Positions 44,195-56,199 of a stretch of DNA of 64,000 bases are shown piece after piece; within the stretch, counting starts at the first letter, position 1, and each line of letters starts with the position of its first letter. The stretch comes from Panaeolus papilionaceus (lineage: Eukaryota > Basidiomycota > Agaricomycetes > Agaricales), in the NCBI GenBank assembly GCA_015501605.1, contig JADNRZ010000019.1, positions 310,001 through 374,000 on the forward strand, in the 5' to 3' direction. A program made the translations under genes and the position numbers. The notes below the pieces were generated by a model that was given only the letters and a program-made list of their open reading frames with translations, did not search any database and was not told where the DNA came from.

Positions 44195-45602
44195 GATGGG
44201 CCACGCAATACTATGAGGGCTTCGCGGCGAAAGTGAGTGGGTTCAAACCCTCGTTCACTGGACCATTTATACTGACGGCCAAAGCCCAAGGAATTTCAAA
44301 GGAATGGACTGCGACTTCCCCAATCAGATATGTTTTCTCTTCTTCATGACAGCTGCATATCCGCTAGTCCAAATACATCGATGTAGACAGATATGTCAGC
44401 GGACGTGAAATTCCGAACACGGAAGACGTCAGCGCCCATGTACCGAGACGTCACATAAGAATTGAGGCTTGAATCAGGAACATTCCCCAAATTCAACTTG
44501 AGGTACCTCCTCGACTTGCTTTCAGACAAATCAGTCTAAGGGATAGGATTCAAGTGTATGTCCAGCCAAAATGACTGGTTGGACACAAGCACCCCTTCCA
44601 CGAAGGCGACTTTTGCTGTATCTACCCATGCGTGATGCAAGTGATCAGCGCTACAAGCGCATTCGGAGTGAACTTAAGGGTCGAAGTGTGTCATCGCAAT
44701 ATGTCAGAGGCCCGCAGAAGGAAGAAAAGACCGAGTCACCGAATTCGGTGCAGTGGAGTATCTTGAAATGCCATAGAGATAATTGGACATTGTGTGGGAG
44801 ACTCATATTCTCCAACTACTAAGTTGCCAAAGCCTCGAGCCGGAAAAATCAGTAAATGATGATATGGAGAAGGATGACGAGACAGCCTGAGTCCATAAAG
44901 GGTTCGACCCTTCGAGCCGTCTGAGCCCAAGCAGGATGTGGCTGATAACCCGAACATCGTCTATCACAGCTCGCCACGCATTCATTTATTCAAGGTCATT
45001 TTTAATACTTGCACGCCAGAACATGGCATATTCGAAGCGCTTGTGTCGTCGATCCCGTTTACGGTACCGATAATGAATTCATAATTAATACACAAGGAAG
45101 CAGAAGAATGAACAGAAGCTGTGCATACCATGGGAGCGGATGACCGAGAGATCACGTCATTCGTTTTCGGCGATGGTAGGTGGGTAGCAGGACTGGTTTA
45201 TTGTCCAGTGAGAGATAATCGCACAAGATGGGAATTTGAGGAAATACATTCGTCCATGCGCTCCACAGCAACGTGGTTAGGTACCAGATTGGTCATTTTG
45301 GGCACTTGTAAGTCGGAGTTGATGCCTGAGTGTAGAACACGGAGGCCGTACAAATTGATGAAGGTATAAGGGCAAATCTGGTTAAATGGCTGGGGTTCAT
45401 CGCCAAGTTAGCTCTTGTCTCTTAGTTGTCTTCCGATTCCTGTTGCTTTGTTTGGCGTGGCTTTCAAGTTGGGAGCGCAGACCGTTAGCCTCAAGCCTAA
45501 ACATAGCCATTGCTGGGTACCGTTTCGAGATCGCCCACTTCACCAATCAGAAGAATAAACACAACACGAGTTTACCAATACGACTAAGATACTTGAATAA
45601 GT
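44195..45602. other. Intergenic region upstream of FAD oxidase B
   Basis: Promoter of oxidase B at the left. Short open frames near 44344-44985 and 45121-45369 have no family resemblance. Confidence 0.45.
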
Positions 45603-47022
45603 TTATTTAGTTCCCCGAGATTGTTTCCCTGTGGAGATATTAGCAATCTTGACGACAATTCCCGGTGATTCAACCTACTCGCGTGAAATTTCCTAAACCC
45701 TGTTTGCCCCACGTTCTTAACAGCTTCAAAAACCCTCGCTATGCCCTTTCTCGTCTCTTTCTCCGGAGGCCTCTGGTCCTCTGGATCAGGGGGCGGTGGC
45801 AACGGAGGAGATATCAAGAACGGTTCCAGCTCGACTTCGAATCGCACCAGTGCCGTGCGCGTCTCCAGGAGCCTCTCAATGAGGACAGGAAGGAGCTCCG
45901 TGTCTTTCTCCATTAGAGCTTGTGCGATATCAGCCTTGACATTTTTCTCCTCTCCTCGCAGGCCGTCAATTCGACTTTGTAAGTCCGTCAGGAGGTTGGT
46001 TTCGAATGGTAGAACGTTTCGTTCTAGACTTCCGTCGATCGCCTCGCTTACATAGTGCTGGTCAAGATGGAACGACTGATCACTTGTGAAGTCCAATGCA
46101 TCGTCCACGAGAGTTAGTGCTGAATGCTGCGTATTAAAAAACTGAGAGAGACGTGTGCCCTCATGTATACAATCCTATACATACATTAAAGTTATCATCA
46201 GCGTGACAGACGGGAAGAACAAACCAATGAGTCATACCTTCCACGCAGTATCCCACAAATACCTCATCGAAGCCTCCGCGCGTGCCTTCTGGGACTCCGA
46301 CCACACATTGTCCCACATAGTAGTGACAATTGTAATGTCTTTCGCCTTGTGTATACCGGTGATAGCCATAAACGTATCAATGATGCGTTTTCTGCTACCA
46401 CTAAGTCGAATATCAGTTATCGGTGTCAAGTACAGAATATGGTCAATCGATCTGCACATTAATTATTTTTTAATAATCATCAGCAAAGTAATATTATCCA
46501 AGCTCTCATACGCGCGCTTTTACTCACACATCGCCATAGTCCTTACACCATCTTTGTACCATGGATAGGATTTGTAGTTCGGAGATCTTGCGATCCGCGA
46601 ATCCCGGTGTATCCACGAGGTATATGGGCCAGTCAAGATGCGTGACGTTGACCAGTTCGTATGCTGTAACTGCCTGAGTGAACCCTTCTAGCTGATCCTT
46701 TGCGATATTCAATTCAGATGATCCTGAAAGCGCCTCAATAATCTATGTACACGTTAGGATGCAAATATGAATGTCAACGTTTAGGTCACACGCGAATGTT
46801 AAGCTGATGGGCTCACGGTGCTCTTTCCCGCTCCAGTGGGGCCCATAATCCTTTCATGGACCAAACCGTTAGATCGTTTCTCATTTCAAGCCTATGAACT
46901 TTGAAGTAGCCTACGTACATGATGCTCCAGTTGGTCTTGGAGTTAATCTTGGTCGTACATGGTCGTATAGATATTTCTCCCTTGATTTCAAGGTTCTTGA
47001 ATTCGAATTTTGGAACGCTCAT
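45603..47022 (-). CDS. AIG1-like P-loop GTPase, copy 4
   Basis: Model (sense order): 47022-46919, 46850-46817, 46742-46528, 46451-46238, 46174-45679 and 45628-45603, 362 residues. The last intron (50 bases, GTAGGT to CAG with a CTAAT branch-like site) is optional; without it the frame ends at 45584. G1 is GPTGAGKST in a 34-base exon exactly as in copies 1 and 2, G3 is DTPGF, and the G4 position reads TTMWD. The C-terminal part has a charged coiled coil (SRIDGLRGEEKNVKADIAQA) similar to the relic at 4.9 kb, and a Pro-rich PPLPPPPDPEDQRPPEKE linker. Though 35 kb away and on the other strand, its exon plan shows common descent. Function unknown. Confidence 0.8.
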
Positions 47023-47540
47023 GATACAAAGTAGGTTCTAGGTGACAAGAATGGGGGAAAAGGCAACAAGACACGTTGCACATGGTTGATAAACTTGATG
47101 GAGTGGGATCGAGAATTCAGCGTGGCTGTGTCGATCGATACCAAATGAGATGTGAGCGAACAACTTGAAGCTTGAAACACACACCGTTCGGAGTTGGATA
47201 ACAAACCTCAGCTTTATGTTTGGTATAATTTCGGTATGAAAATTTACAATAATTTAATCATATAAAACATAATTCACTCCTCATTTCATTATCAAGTCTT
47301 TTCTGTGCTCACCCAGTGCTCACATCCCACTGATGATTCGCCCCGCGTTGCTCGCCGCCATGACGTCAGCAATCCCTCAATATCGCCGTGTAACCCCATC
47401 TTGCCCATCCGTACACACCTAAAGGCTAAAGACATTGACACGCCCTTTTTAAGGCTCCTTCCTCCGACGAACTGCACCCGCTGACCTCCTAATCGTTAGC
47501 CAAGTCTCATCACCGAAAAGCGAGACCATCAGCCATAAAC
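47023..47540. other. Divergent promoter region (GTPase copy 4 and HAMP-repeat gene)
   Basis: About 520 bases between divergent starts. No gene is seen. Confidence 0.5.
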
Positions 47541-49605
47541 ATGGAAGCAAATCGTCAGTCCATATGAGCTTCGAAGCTTATTATCTTCATCGTTTGTGGT
47601 GTTCATGTTGAATTCAATGACCTAGGTGATGCCTTCAAGGTGTATCTCATCGATCTTCTCTCTGCGTGCAAGACACACTCAGTCGAAGCCAACGGGACCA
47701 ATCCTGTCTCTTTTACTTCACCACCATACCTAGGCCAAAAGGATTCGCAAATTGACGAAATCGTATCTGGGATTGATGAGCTGGCGCGTCGGATGTGGGC
47801 TGCGGAGTCGAAATTGTTGGAGGAGAAAGAAGTACGTGTACCATCAGAGAGGCGCGAACCAGCTGACAAAGGAAACGCTGATTCGATTCTGCAATTAAAG
47901 GTTAATTCAAGACTACAAGTCCATGGCACAAGCCAAGTTTCCGATATCGATAACCATGACTCGGAGGTCACAAAGATTGAAGAAGCCCCCACACCAGTAC
48001 GCACCGATAATCTCACCAGACCATCGAGAAGCTCAGACCCAGAGGTCGAGACGTTGAAGTCTCAGATTCGGGAAGTGGCACGGGTCTGCAAAGCCATTTC
48101 AGAAGGCGATTTTACACAGAGCATTAGCATCGATGTGCAGGATCCAGATGACGTCATGTTGCAAATCAAACAGGTCGTAAACGCCATGGTATGGGTCTAT
48201 TATAGTGACTAGTGACTTGGAATGAGAAACCAGCGACACCTCATACTTATGCCGAGTCATCTAGACGACAACGCTTGGTCATTTTTCAGGTGAAATTACC
48301 AGAGTAACGCGCGAGATTGGCACTGACGGGTGAGAATATCAAAAACGCTTCATAGATCCCAAACGATATAACTGGGACTGACAAAACTCGTGTTTTTCAG
48401 AAATCTTGGGAGCGAAAACATCGTATCCGACTCACATGGATCGTGGCTAGAGATGACGACAGGTATCAATACAATGTCAAGCAATTTGAGAAGCCAGGTG
48501 GGTAGTATTGCATTAACGCACAGTGCAATTCGTAGACTCGAGCCATATCTCGCTCATCTTCCACATCCCAGATCCGATCCATGGCCCTTGTCACAAAAGC
48601 ATTGCTCCTCGGTGATCTGAGTAAAAACATCGAGGTCGAGGCTGCGGGAGAGGTACTGCAGCTCAAGAACACCGTCAACCAACTGGTACTTCAGTAAGCG
48701 CCTTCCTTCTCTTGTTTACCAAGGGGTACGCAATTAAATAAATCGCACAGACAACGACATTTGGTATCAGAAATCAACCGAGTTACGACGCACTCGGGAG
48801 TCGAGGGGATGCTGGGTGAACAGGCTTTCGTACCTAACCTCCTAGGCGTTTGGTCGGACATCGTCACGAACGTAAACATGATGGCCTTTACCTTCACCAA
48901 CTGCATCAGGTCAGTCGCCGAAGTTACGAAAGCCATCGCCGGTGGTGACTTCAGCAATCGAGTCCAGATGGAATCGCGGGGAGAAGTGTTAGAGCTCCAG
49001 GAGACGATAAATGGATTAGCCGAGTTCTTGGATATCTACACAAACGAAGTGGCAAGAGTCGTAAGGGCAGTTGGAGTAAATGGTAGAATGGGCGAACAGG
49101 CTAGAGTGCGATATGCAGGTGGACAATGGAAGGTAGTAATGGATGGCACGAACGAGATGGTGAACAAGGCACGTCCCTCAGTAGACTGAATCGAGCGCAG
49201 TTAATTCATGAAACCGATGCTATCTGAGCTAATGGACACGTCCTCAGATAACCCTGGTAATACGCTGCATCGCCGTTGTGGTAATAGCAGTCGCACGTGG
49301 AGATTTGACGCAGAAGATCTCAGGCGTCGACGTCTCTGGGGAGATATTGATGCTTCTCACCACCATCAACGATATGGTTGAGGAACTGGAAGGGTTTGCG
49401 CATGGCATGAAAAGGGCAGCGAGGGGCGTAGGTGTAGATGGGAGTAAGGCACTTAGAGGTACAGTATCGAGCGTGATAGGTATCTGGCAGGAGCTAAGGT
49501 GAGCTTCACTATGTAGAAATTTGCCAACGACTTACCTGATGGTACGTGTACTGTTGGTGTTCATCCTGCAGAGCTTGTGTCGACGAGATGACGGGAAATT
49601 ATTGA
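47541..49605 (+). CDS. HAMP-repeat protein related to group III histidine kinases but lacking the kinase
   Basis: Model of eight exons: 47541-47553, 47626-48188, 48265-48329, 48401-48497, 48572-48693, 48751-49168, 49248-49498 and 49572-49605, 520 residues. The N-terminus (DAFKVYLIDLLSACK) and a helical linker precede four HAMP-type units, each with GD(F/L) turns: VCKAISEGDFTQSI, VTKALLLGDLSKNI, VTKAIAGGDFSNRV and VIAVARGDLTQKI. The units are separated by linkers of the EVTRV..GTEG..W..L..N.N type known from Nik1/Os-1 osmosensing kinases. The last intron leads into ACVDEMTGNY and a stop, so the array ends within a unit. No HisKA, ATPase or receiver domain follows. The intron at 49169-49247 starts with GC. 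Possibly a decoy or partner of a full-length kinase, or a decaying copy. Confidence 0.8.
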
Positions 49606-51505
49606 GTTCGGGCTTGTTACCTCTCCGCGCTGAAATTGACAAGTTCTTCAATTATTTTCATGACCAAAGATCAGATGTTGAAGTGCAGCGACGATAAATT
49701 GGTCTGAGGCGAGAAGGTGGAAGCGGATGTCTGGAAGTACGGACCGACACCGTTTTTGGTCAAACAGCCGTTGAGGGCACCATGATATTGAGGGTCTTCT
49801 TAATTCTTTGAAAAATACTGCGTCAGGAAGAAGTCCAAACAATGATTCAGAATGACTAAACGTATATTTCCGGATCAGAAGCAAGCCACAATTATCCCCG
49901 ATGAAACTACGCTCGTTGGATCGTCCAAGAGATGAATAGGTCGGTGTCATCCAAACCCTTGGTGGGTATGTGCTGACCTTCCGGTCACTGTACTCCGCCC
50001 TTGTGTATCGGAGTGAGTGCTAGTGGGCGTATGGCCAGCCATTACCTAGCATAGAAATCATTATCTCAAATGTAGGAATAAAATGCCACCCCCAAAATTA
50101 GCCTTCAGCCAAGCATGCGGCATGAAAGGTCGTGACTGTGTTAAGAATCTGGTTACTCACTGTCAAGGTACCTGCGTCTGTAGCTTGAGTCACACCGACA
50201 TTGAGGGGTTCCAGATAAGGGCAAAGTAAGCGGAACCCGCCACCAAATTATTTATGGCCTTCATTGACAGAAATGTTCATGTGCGCGCCGAAGATAGGGT
50301 GGAGAAATCCGAGACTAAATTTATCATCGGAGACTCGGTAATATTTTATGTCACCTCATGTATAGCAAAGGGAAGAACTAGACCTGAAGGGGTGTAAGCA
50401 TCTTGTTATAGTGCGACAGGGATCAGATGTTGAAACAGCATGACAACTTTCAGCTACGCACCGAGCTTTTGCTTATGACGCGGCCCTTGACCTCCTTCAG
50501 TTAGACCTGTTTACTGGAGTCATAATTGTGCAACAGTATTGGTAATGGAGTCGACTCGGAGAATTGAACCATTCACAATCCCAAAATGCGTCGTCAACCT
50601 CGAGGTTGTCTGGGACCAAAGGGATGAAACCTTGGGAGAAGCTGAACCCCGATCGCTATACTTACGTTAACCAGAAGGTGTCATAGTTATCATTCCGGTG
50701 CTGTTTTTACCTGCTTTTAAGAAGCCCAAGCTCAATTGTGATGTTCAACGAGGTACACGCCATTGACATACGACTAGCAAGAGGCAACAAATACTTGAAT
50801 AGACTAAAGCCAAATCATGCGGAGGTTAATAAACTGACGAGTTGTGCTAGCATAGGCTGATACCGGCCTGTTCTACAAATTTCTTAGCTTGACGATGATG
50901 GAGGTGAAAGGAACACAGAACAACACTGCCACACTTTCGGAACAAAATGGGAACGGTGGTGGAACCATCCATTTTCGGAAATAACTCCCTAATATGGTAA
51001 AAATCAATCACAAAACAGGGGGTGCCCTTTCTCAACGACGATGGGGTCAATACTTGCCGGGTCTCGAAGGCAAGTCATAGCTGCCTTGACATCCAAAATA
51101 CGATATCAAATATTCTAAGATGGTTTATTCCCTACGATTACCCCTGAGGGGTTCGTCAATTTCCTTGAGCAATTGCCACAATTTGAACATGGCCTTCAAA
51201 CGTTGACCAGCCATGAAACCCTAAATTTAATATGTTTGTTGACCGCAAAAACTGATACGAAGGGCATCTCATTGGTAGACGACTGGAGGTGTAGGAGCAC
51301 AGGTAAAAATATGAGTATACAACGACTACATGTACTAGATCGAGAGTGAATATTAGATAAGTATCCATGTCGGCCGTGTCCGAGCTGTACAGGCATCGAA
51401 AATGTAAGCATAATTGAGCGTAAAAATTAAATTAATGCCAGGTAGCGGGTCTGTAGTGAATTGCCCTATAAGCGCAAAAACAACACTGGATGTATCGACG
51501 ACTGC
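49606..51505. other. Gene-poor stretch
   Basis: I looked here for missing kinase and receiver domains of the HAMP gene and found none. Only short unsupported frames. Confidence 0.5.
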
Positions 51506-54500
51506 TTACCCAAATGTTTCACCCTTTGCAAGCTTCCACATGGGTGTACCCTTGTAATCAGCCGTGTTCGTGTACACGCTAGACGTAACGCAAGATTAGC
51601 ATTAGGAATCATCCACGCGCATTCTCAAGTCATAAACTTACGTGTTACCCCACCAAGTTTGGATAGTATTGAGACCGATTGAACCGTTCTTAGGGTATTG
51701 CAGGCAGAAGAAAATGAGCACAACACTGACGGCCAAACCGGCATCCAGTGCAGCCGACAAGACGTAGTTGTACTTTGTCCACCATGAGAAGTGACGTCTA
51801 CGGATGACATACTGGAAGATAAACCCGACAATACCCCATGGAACGTAGTTGACAGCGCTGGCAGGTGGGATGGCACCGGTTCCAGAGAAGATGACGGGGA
51901 AGCTGCAACACGCGATCAGATTCGATCAAGATGTTGCGATGGAAAGGGGTCAAACTCACTTGATATATCGGACCCAGCTGTTGGGGAAGCGTAGGCCAAT
52001 GACATAGGCGATGACAGGACACATGAATCCCGCAAGGAAGAAGAAGGTAAGGGAGTAGTAGACCTGTCCTTTGGAAAATTGACGCGCCGGTCCGATAACA
52101 CCCCAGATGATACTAGCGGTACCGAAAACCTCAGTTGAGGGACAGATGAAGCCGTCTGGTTGATCTTCGGAACACATTCCAGGAATATTCGTGAACATCC
52201 ATGCTTGGACACCAAGCTGAACAGTTCCAGCAATGACAGTGGCGACGACCTGTGCCCAGAACATGGAACGAGGGGGGACCTTCATGTAGTGACCAAGCTT
52301 GAAGTCGGAGGTGAAGGTAAGCGCTGATAACAAATTAGTCAGGATAATGACCGGAGAGCTTTGATGTCAATGATAGCATACCCTGAGCCATGGTGATGTA
52401 ACCCCACGTCTTAAACATCATCATTGCGACTGGGCGACCTGGGAGACCGTAGCCGATGATGAGTTCCGTGATGACATTCAGACCAACTTGCTGATTGGTG
52501 ATAGCCTGGATCATTCCAATGGGGATGACATACACGAAGGCGATAACGAGAGCCAAAATGAACCATTGCCTAAAAACAAAATATTAAGTTGGCTGAAGGC
52601 TAACAAGCGGACTCCTACCACTTACACGGGGAACTTGGTTTCCCAGACTTCGATTGAGATGATACCGAAGGCAAACATGGTTACTGCGTGATATAGTGCA
52701 TTGAGTATCGCGAGTTAATCAAAAAGATGACGTAAAACGTACGGAAAATGACAAGATACCACCATTCGGGGACTTGAGGGTATTTGGCCATGAGACGGGC
52801 ATGAATATCTGGCTGTTCATGCATAGCACGACGAGCCTGAGTCCAGATTTGCTTGCGGAAGTACAAGAATGTGTGGGTGAGAGTGGCCGCGATCGAGGCG
52901 AAGGAGAGACCGTACGAGACGGCAAAGGTCGCAGAGATGAAGAGGGGGCTGTATGCGTCGTATGCTTCCTGGTTGAAAGTACCGTCGGAGTTCGTAATCA
53001 TCGTCACGTTGTACGGTTTAGCGTGATTGTCATAAGATCCGCGGGAGGAAATGGGCATGTGTTTGCTGCCCCAAGTGTTGGTGTACTGGACTCTAAATGA
53101 GCGGAAAGCTTCTACAGGAGAGACAAGAAAACATACGTAAAGAAGAGGTGTGAGGAACCAGAAGAAAAAGACGAAGCCTCCAATAATGTTGGCCTGTGCC
53201 CACCATGGGTAAGCGAGAGGTGAACCGATGTAGGCAATCTAATATGCGTTATTGGTTAGAATCTATTACAATTGGATATTCAAAACGATCCTACCATTGA
53301 CCAGTCGAAGGTGATCAGACTCATACCCATACCGTGTGAGTAGCCAAACATTTGGTTCAGGGGAATGTTGTCGGGAGCAATCCAGCAGACCCAGGAGAAG
53401 AAGCTGAGGGCGCTGAAGAGATACCCAGGGAAGACGTACCAAAGACCGGAAGCGAGGAAGCCGTAGAAAAAGAATCGCTCTCGGCTCATACCTCCGCGGT
53501 TACCAACACCGGCGTAGGTCTGAGCATGCAGGGTGTTGAAGAGGGCACATGTAACAAGATTATAAGGCCAGACTGCGTCAGAGGTAAGACGCTACGCTTG
53601 GCTAATTTACAAATACTACTCACTCATAGAGGGTGGCTGGACCAAGAAACGACGTGCGATTCCACCAATCGAGAAACCAATAAGCTGAGTAGACATGACA
53701 ACCATCCATTGGTCTGAAGAACATGTAAGCCTCAGATTTTGACAGCGGGGAGCGATAAAAACATACAGCTGAAATTGTAGGTCTGGTTGTAAAAGACGCG
53801 TTGCACAGCGACGATGTCAGTTGCATACGCACTTCCGGCACCGACTGAGGCCATGATCGTGGCCAAGACGTGCTCTTTGATGGAAAAGGGACCTGGGTTA
53901 ATTTGGAGGCCAAAAATACTGACGTTGGGCACAACGCGAGCCCATGCACGACCCATGGGGAAAATGAGCAATTGAGCAACTACCTAAGTAGAACAAGGGC
54001 TGGGTAAGTGCCCCAATCTCCATAATGAACAGAAGAACAACTTACTGAAGTGACGCTAACGGCAGGATAACGGAAGAAGAAGAATTGGTTGAGACCCTGC
54101 AGGACTGTTAGTTAGCAAGTACGTTTTTCGAACAATTCCAAGTTAACACTAACTGGGATGATGATAGCCCAAATTATACCGAGTACCCAGGCGCGGAACG
54201 TTGAGCTGGGAATAGAGGTGTCGTCCGTGTTGGCCACAGCTGATCGAACCTCCGGATAAGGAGAGTCGTCCTCTTGGATATGAAATGAGCGTTCTATTTC
54301 TGAGTAGACTCAGTAGAATGCGGCTTACCGAGGACACCAGCGATGGCTTCATTCTTGTCGATGTTGGGGTCGTCGAAATCGGGCAGAGCTAGCGCTGCGA
54401 TGTCCGCAGCTAAAAATAATTATAAGACGAGAAACAAATACGGTCTTTAAGACAGCATACTGTCGGCGAACTGCTTCTCCTTGTCAGAGTGTGCATCATG

Positions 54501-54524
54501 ACTGAGCTCTTCCTTGTGAGACAT
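51506..54524 (-). CDS. Oligopeptide transporter (OPT / ISP4 type)
   Basis: Model of fourteen exons (sense order): 54524-54461, 54409-54329, 54299-54150, 54104-54046, 53983-53767, 53713-53624, 53572-53295, 53238-53137, 53085-52743, 52683-52626, 52569-52382, 52323-51960, 51902-51642 and 51578-51506, 775 residues, with every junction in phase. Family signatures: GLNQFFFFRYPAVSV, FSIKEHVLATIMASVG, TYAGVGNRGGMSRERFF, IAPDNIPLNQMFGYSHGMG, YYTNTW, ELIIGYGLPGRPVAMMMFK and KLGHYMKVPPRSMFWAQVVA. About a dozen or more transmembrane helices, with a cytosolic acidic N-terminus. It imports tetra/pentapeptides or glutathione-like substrates with protons across the plasma membrane. The donor of intron 3 (GTGTTA) is weak but required by phase. 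The intron after exon 8 is 51 bases and uses the CCAG acceptor that restores YYTNTW. Confidence 0.93.
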
Positions 54525-56150
54525 GGTCTGCAGAGCGTGAGGCTACGAAGAGACGAAGAGACGAAGACCGACGAGTGAGACTCAGCCTACTTGTATAAGG
54601 CTCTGAGGAGATGACCATGTGGATCGCGTTATCCACATCAGTGTAAGGACGAAATGGATGTCCACAATACATATTAGATCTGAGTAACCGATTGAACAGA
54701 ATAGAGTTCTTCCATGCGCGCTTCAAAATTGTGCATATGCCTTTGACACGGAGTGAGATTCCTCTTGACTTATGTTTGCGTGTTGACCGTTTTGTATGAA
54801 TCTACTGTGTTACAATTAGAATACTCCATATGCAATGATCTGGGTAGTTGTAGGTACGCCTACATTACTATGATACCAATTCTACGAATAGACTCGAGCA
54901 GTGTGGCCCGAGAAGGACGCTATTTTCCAAGCTTAGAACGGGCATCCAACAGCAGCTTCTGCGCCAGAAATTAAAGTTATGCAAAACCCCAGAAAGCTCA
55001 TGGGGACATAACTGTAGTCAAAGAGTCGATGAGAGACCAAGGAGAGCACATGCATAAGCGAAACCAATAGAGACCCATACAAAAGGCTTAAGAACTTGGA
55101 GCGACAGACTTGATATGCTGTGTTGTGTGCATATCGCTCTGAAGAGTAGTCTTCCGAAAGTCCGATGATAACATGTATAGCAGCTAGCAGATGTCACAGC
55201 CGGGTAAAAAATTTAATTACAAGCGGGAAGTTGTACGTTTCCGGGGTTTTGTCGAGTTTCAAGTTGAGTCAAAGCTGGAAGCTGTTGTTCCGATAGGACA
55301 TCGTTACAGTCAAGTGTTTACGCCAAGGAAAGAGTTTACCAAAGGCTGTCTGAGGCTGGGTCTCTGTATTCAAAACACCCGCATGGAAGCATTGGGCCAT
55401 ATGCTCCTCCGAACGGGGACGCATGGTGGTGGTGACGGCTATTTTTAGATAGAGGACTGTTAACACCAAGAGATGCTGGCTAAAAATAACTTCTATTAGG
55501 GTCCAATGTGCTGATTACCATCTGAATCACAAACTACCAAGGTGCATACTATCTATCCACCGTCAACATGTGGCCTTGGCTGATGATATGGGGACCGACA
55601 AGGAATTCAATTACAAGGTATCAATGAAGGCATGCTGTTCATTTATATCAACGAGAGGCTTATCACAACTGAGTACATCATATTGTGTTATGATAGAGTC
55701 ATCTATGCAGCGGCCCACAAGGTGAGGTGCCGATTGAAGTTTACGAAATTCATTGAGAGTCATCGTTGCCCAGTGATTGAGGGAGGTCCAACTGATTATT
55801 TGAAATCACAATGGTAGTGTATCTAGCGATGGTAAAGAAGGCTTGTGATCTGTTATACATGGATAAATCTAACTGTTCTATCAAGTGGCAACCTTGTGGC
55901 GGACATGATGCTGAAAGGCTAGTACTAGAACGCATTTTGATTCTGTGACTGGTTCAATCCTCCGAGCCGATAGCATTGCCGGTGCTGTTACACCATTATG
56001 ACTCCAGGGCTACCTGTAGGAAGTCGAGGGATGCGTATGATAGGCAAAAGCTCGGTCCGCAACTGTAACATTTTTTGCGATTTCAATGTCTGAATCCTAT
56101 CGCACTATTACTAGTAGTAACCAAACAATAACAGAAAGATTGCCCTGTTT
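54525..56150. other. Intergenic region upstream of the transporter
   Basis: Promoter of the transporter at the left. Short frames such as 55191-55448 show no recognisable family. Confidence 0.45.
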
Positions 56151-56199
56151 GCCCGTCGGAAAATAGAGGATAGAACTGAGTGGGAGTATTAAATTGTGA

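Noticed and set aside
44225..44260. tRNA-like T-arm (GGTTCAAACCC)
   Set aside because: No matching acceptor, D or anticodon stems around it; it lies in the promoter of FAD oxidase B.
53093..53136. Acceptor TTTAG at 53093 for the intron after transporter exon 8
   Set aside because: It breaks phase; the next acceptor (CCAG, exon from 53085) keeps phase and gives the family-typical LYYTNTW.
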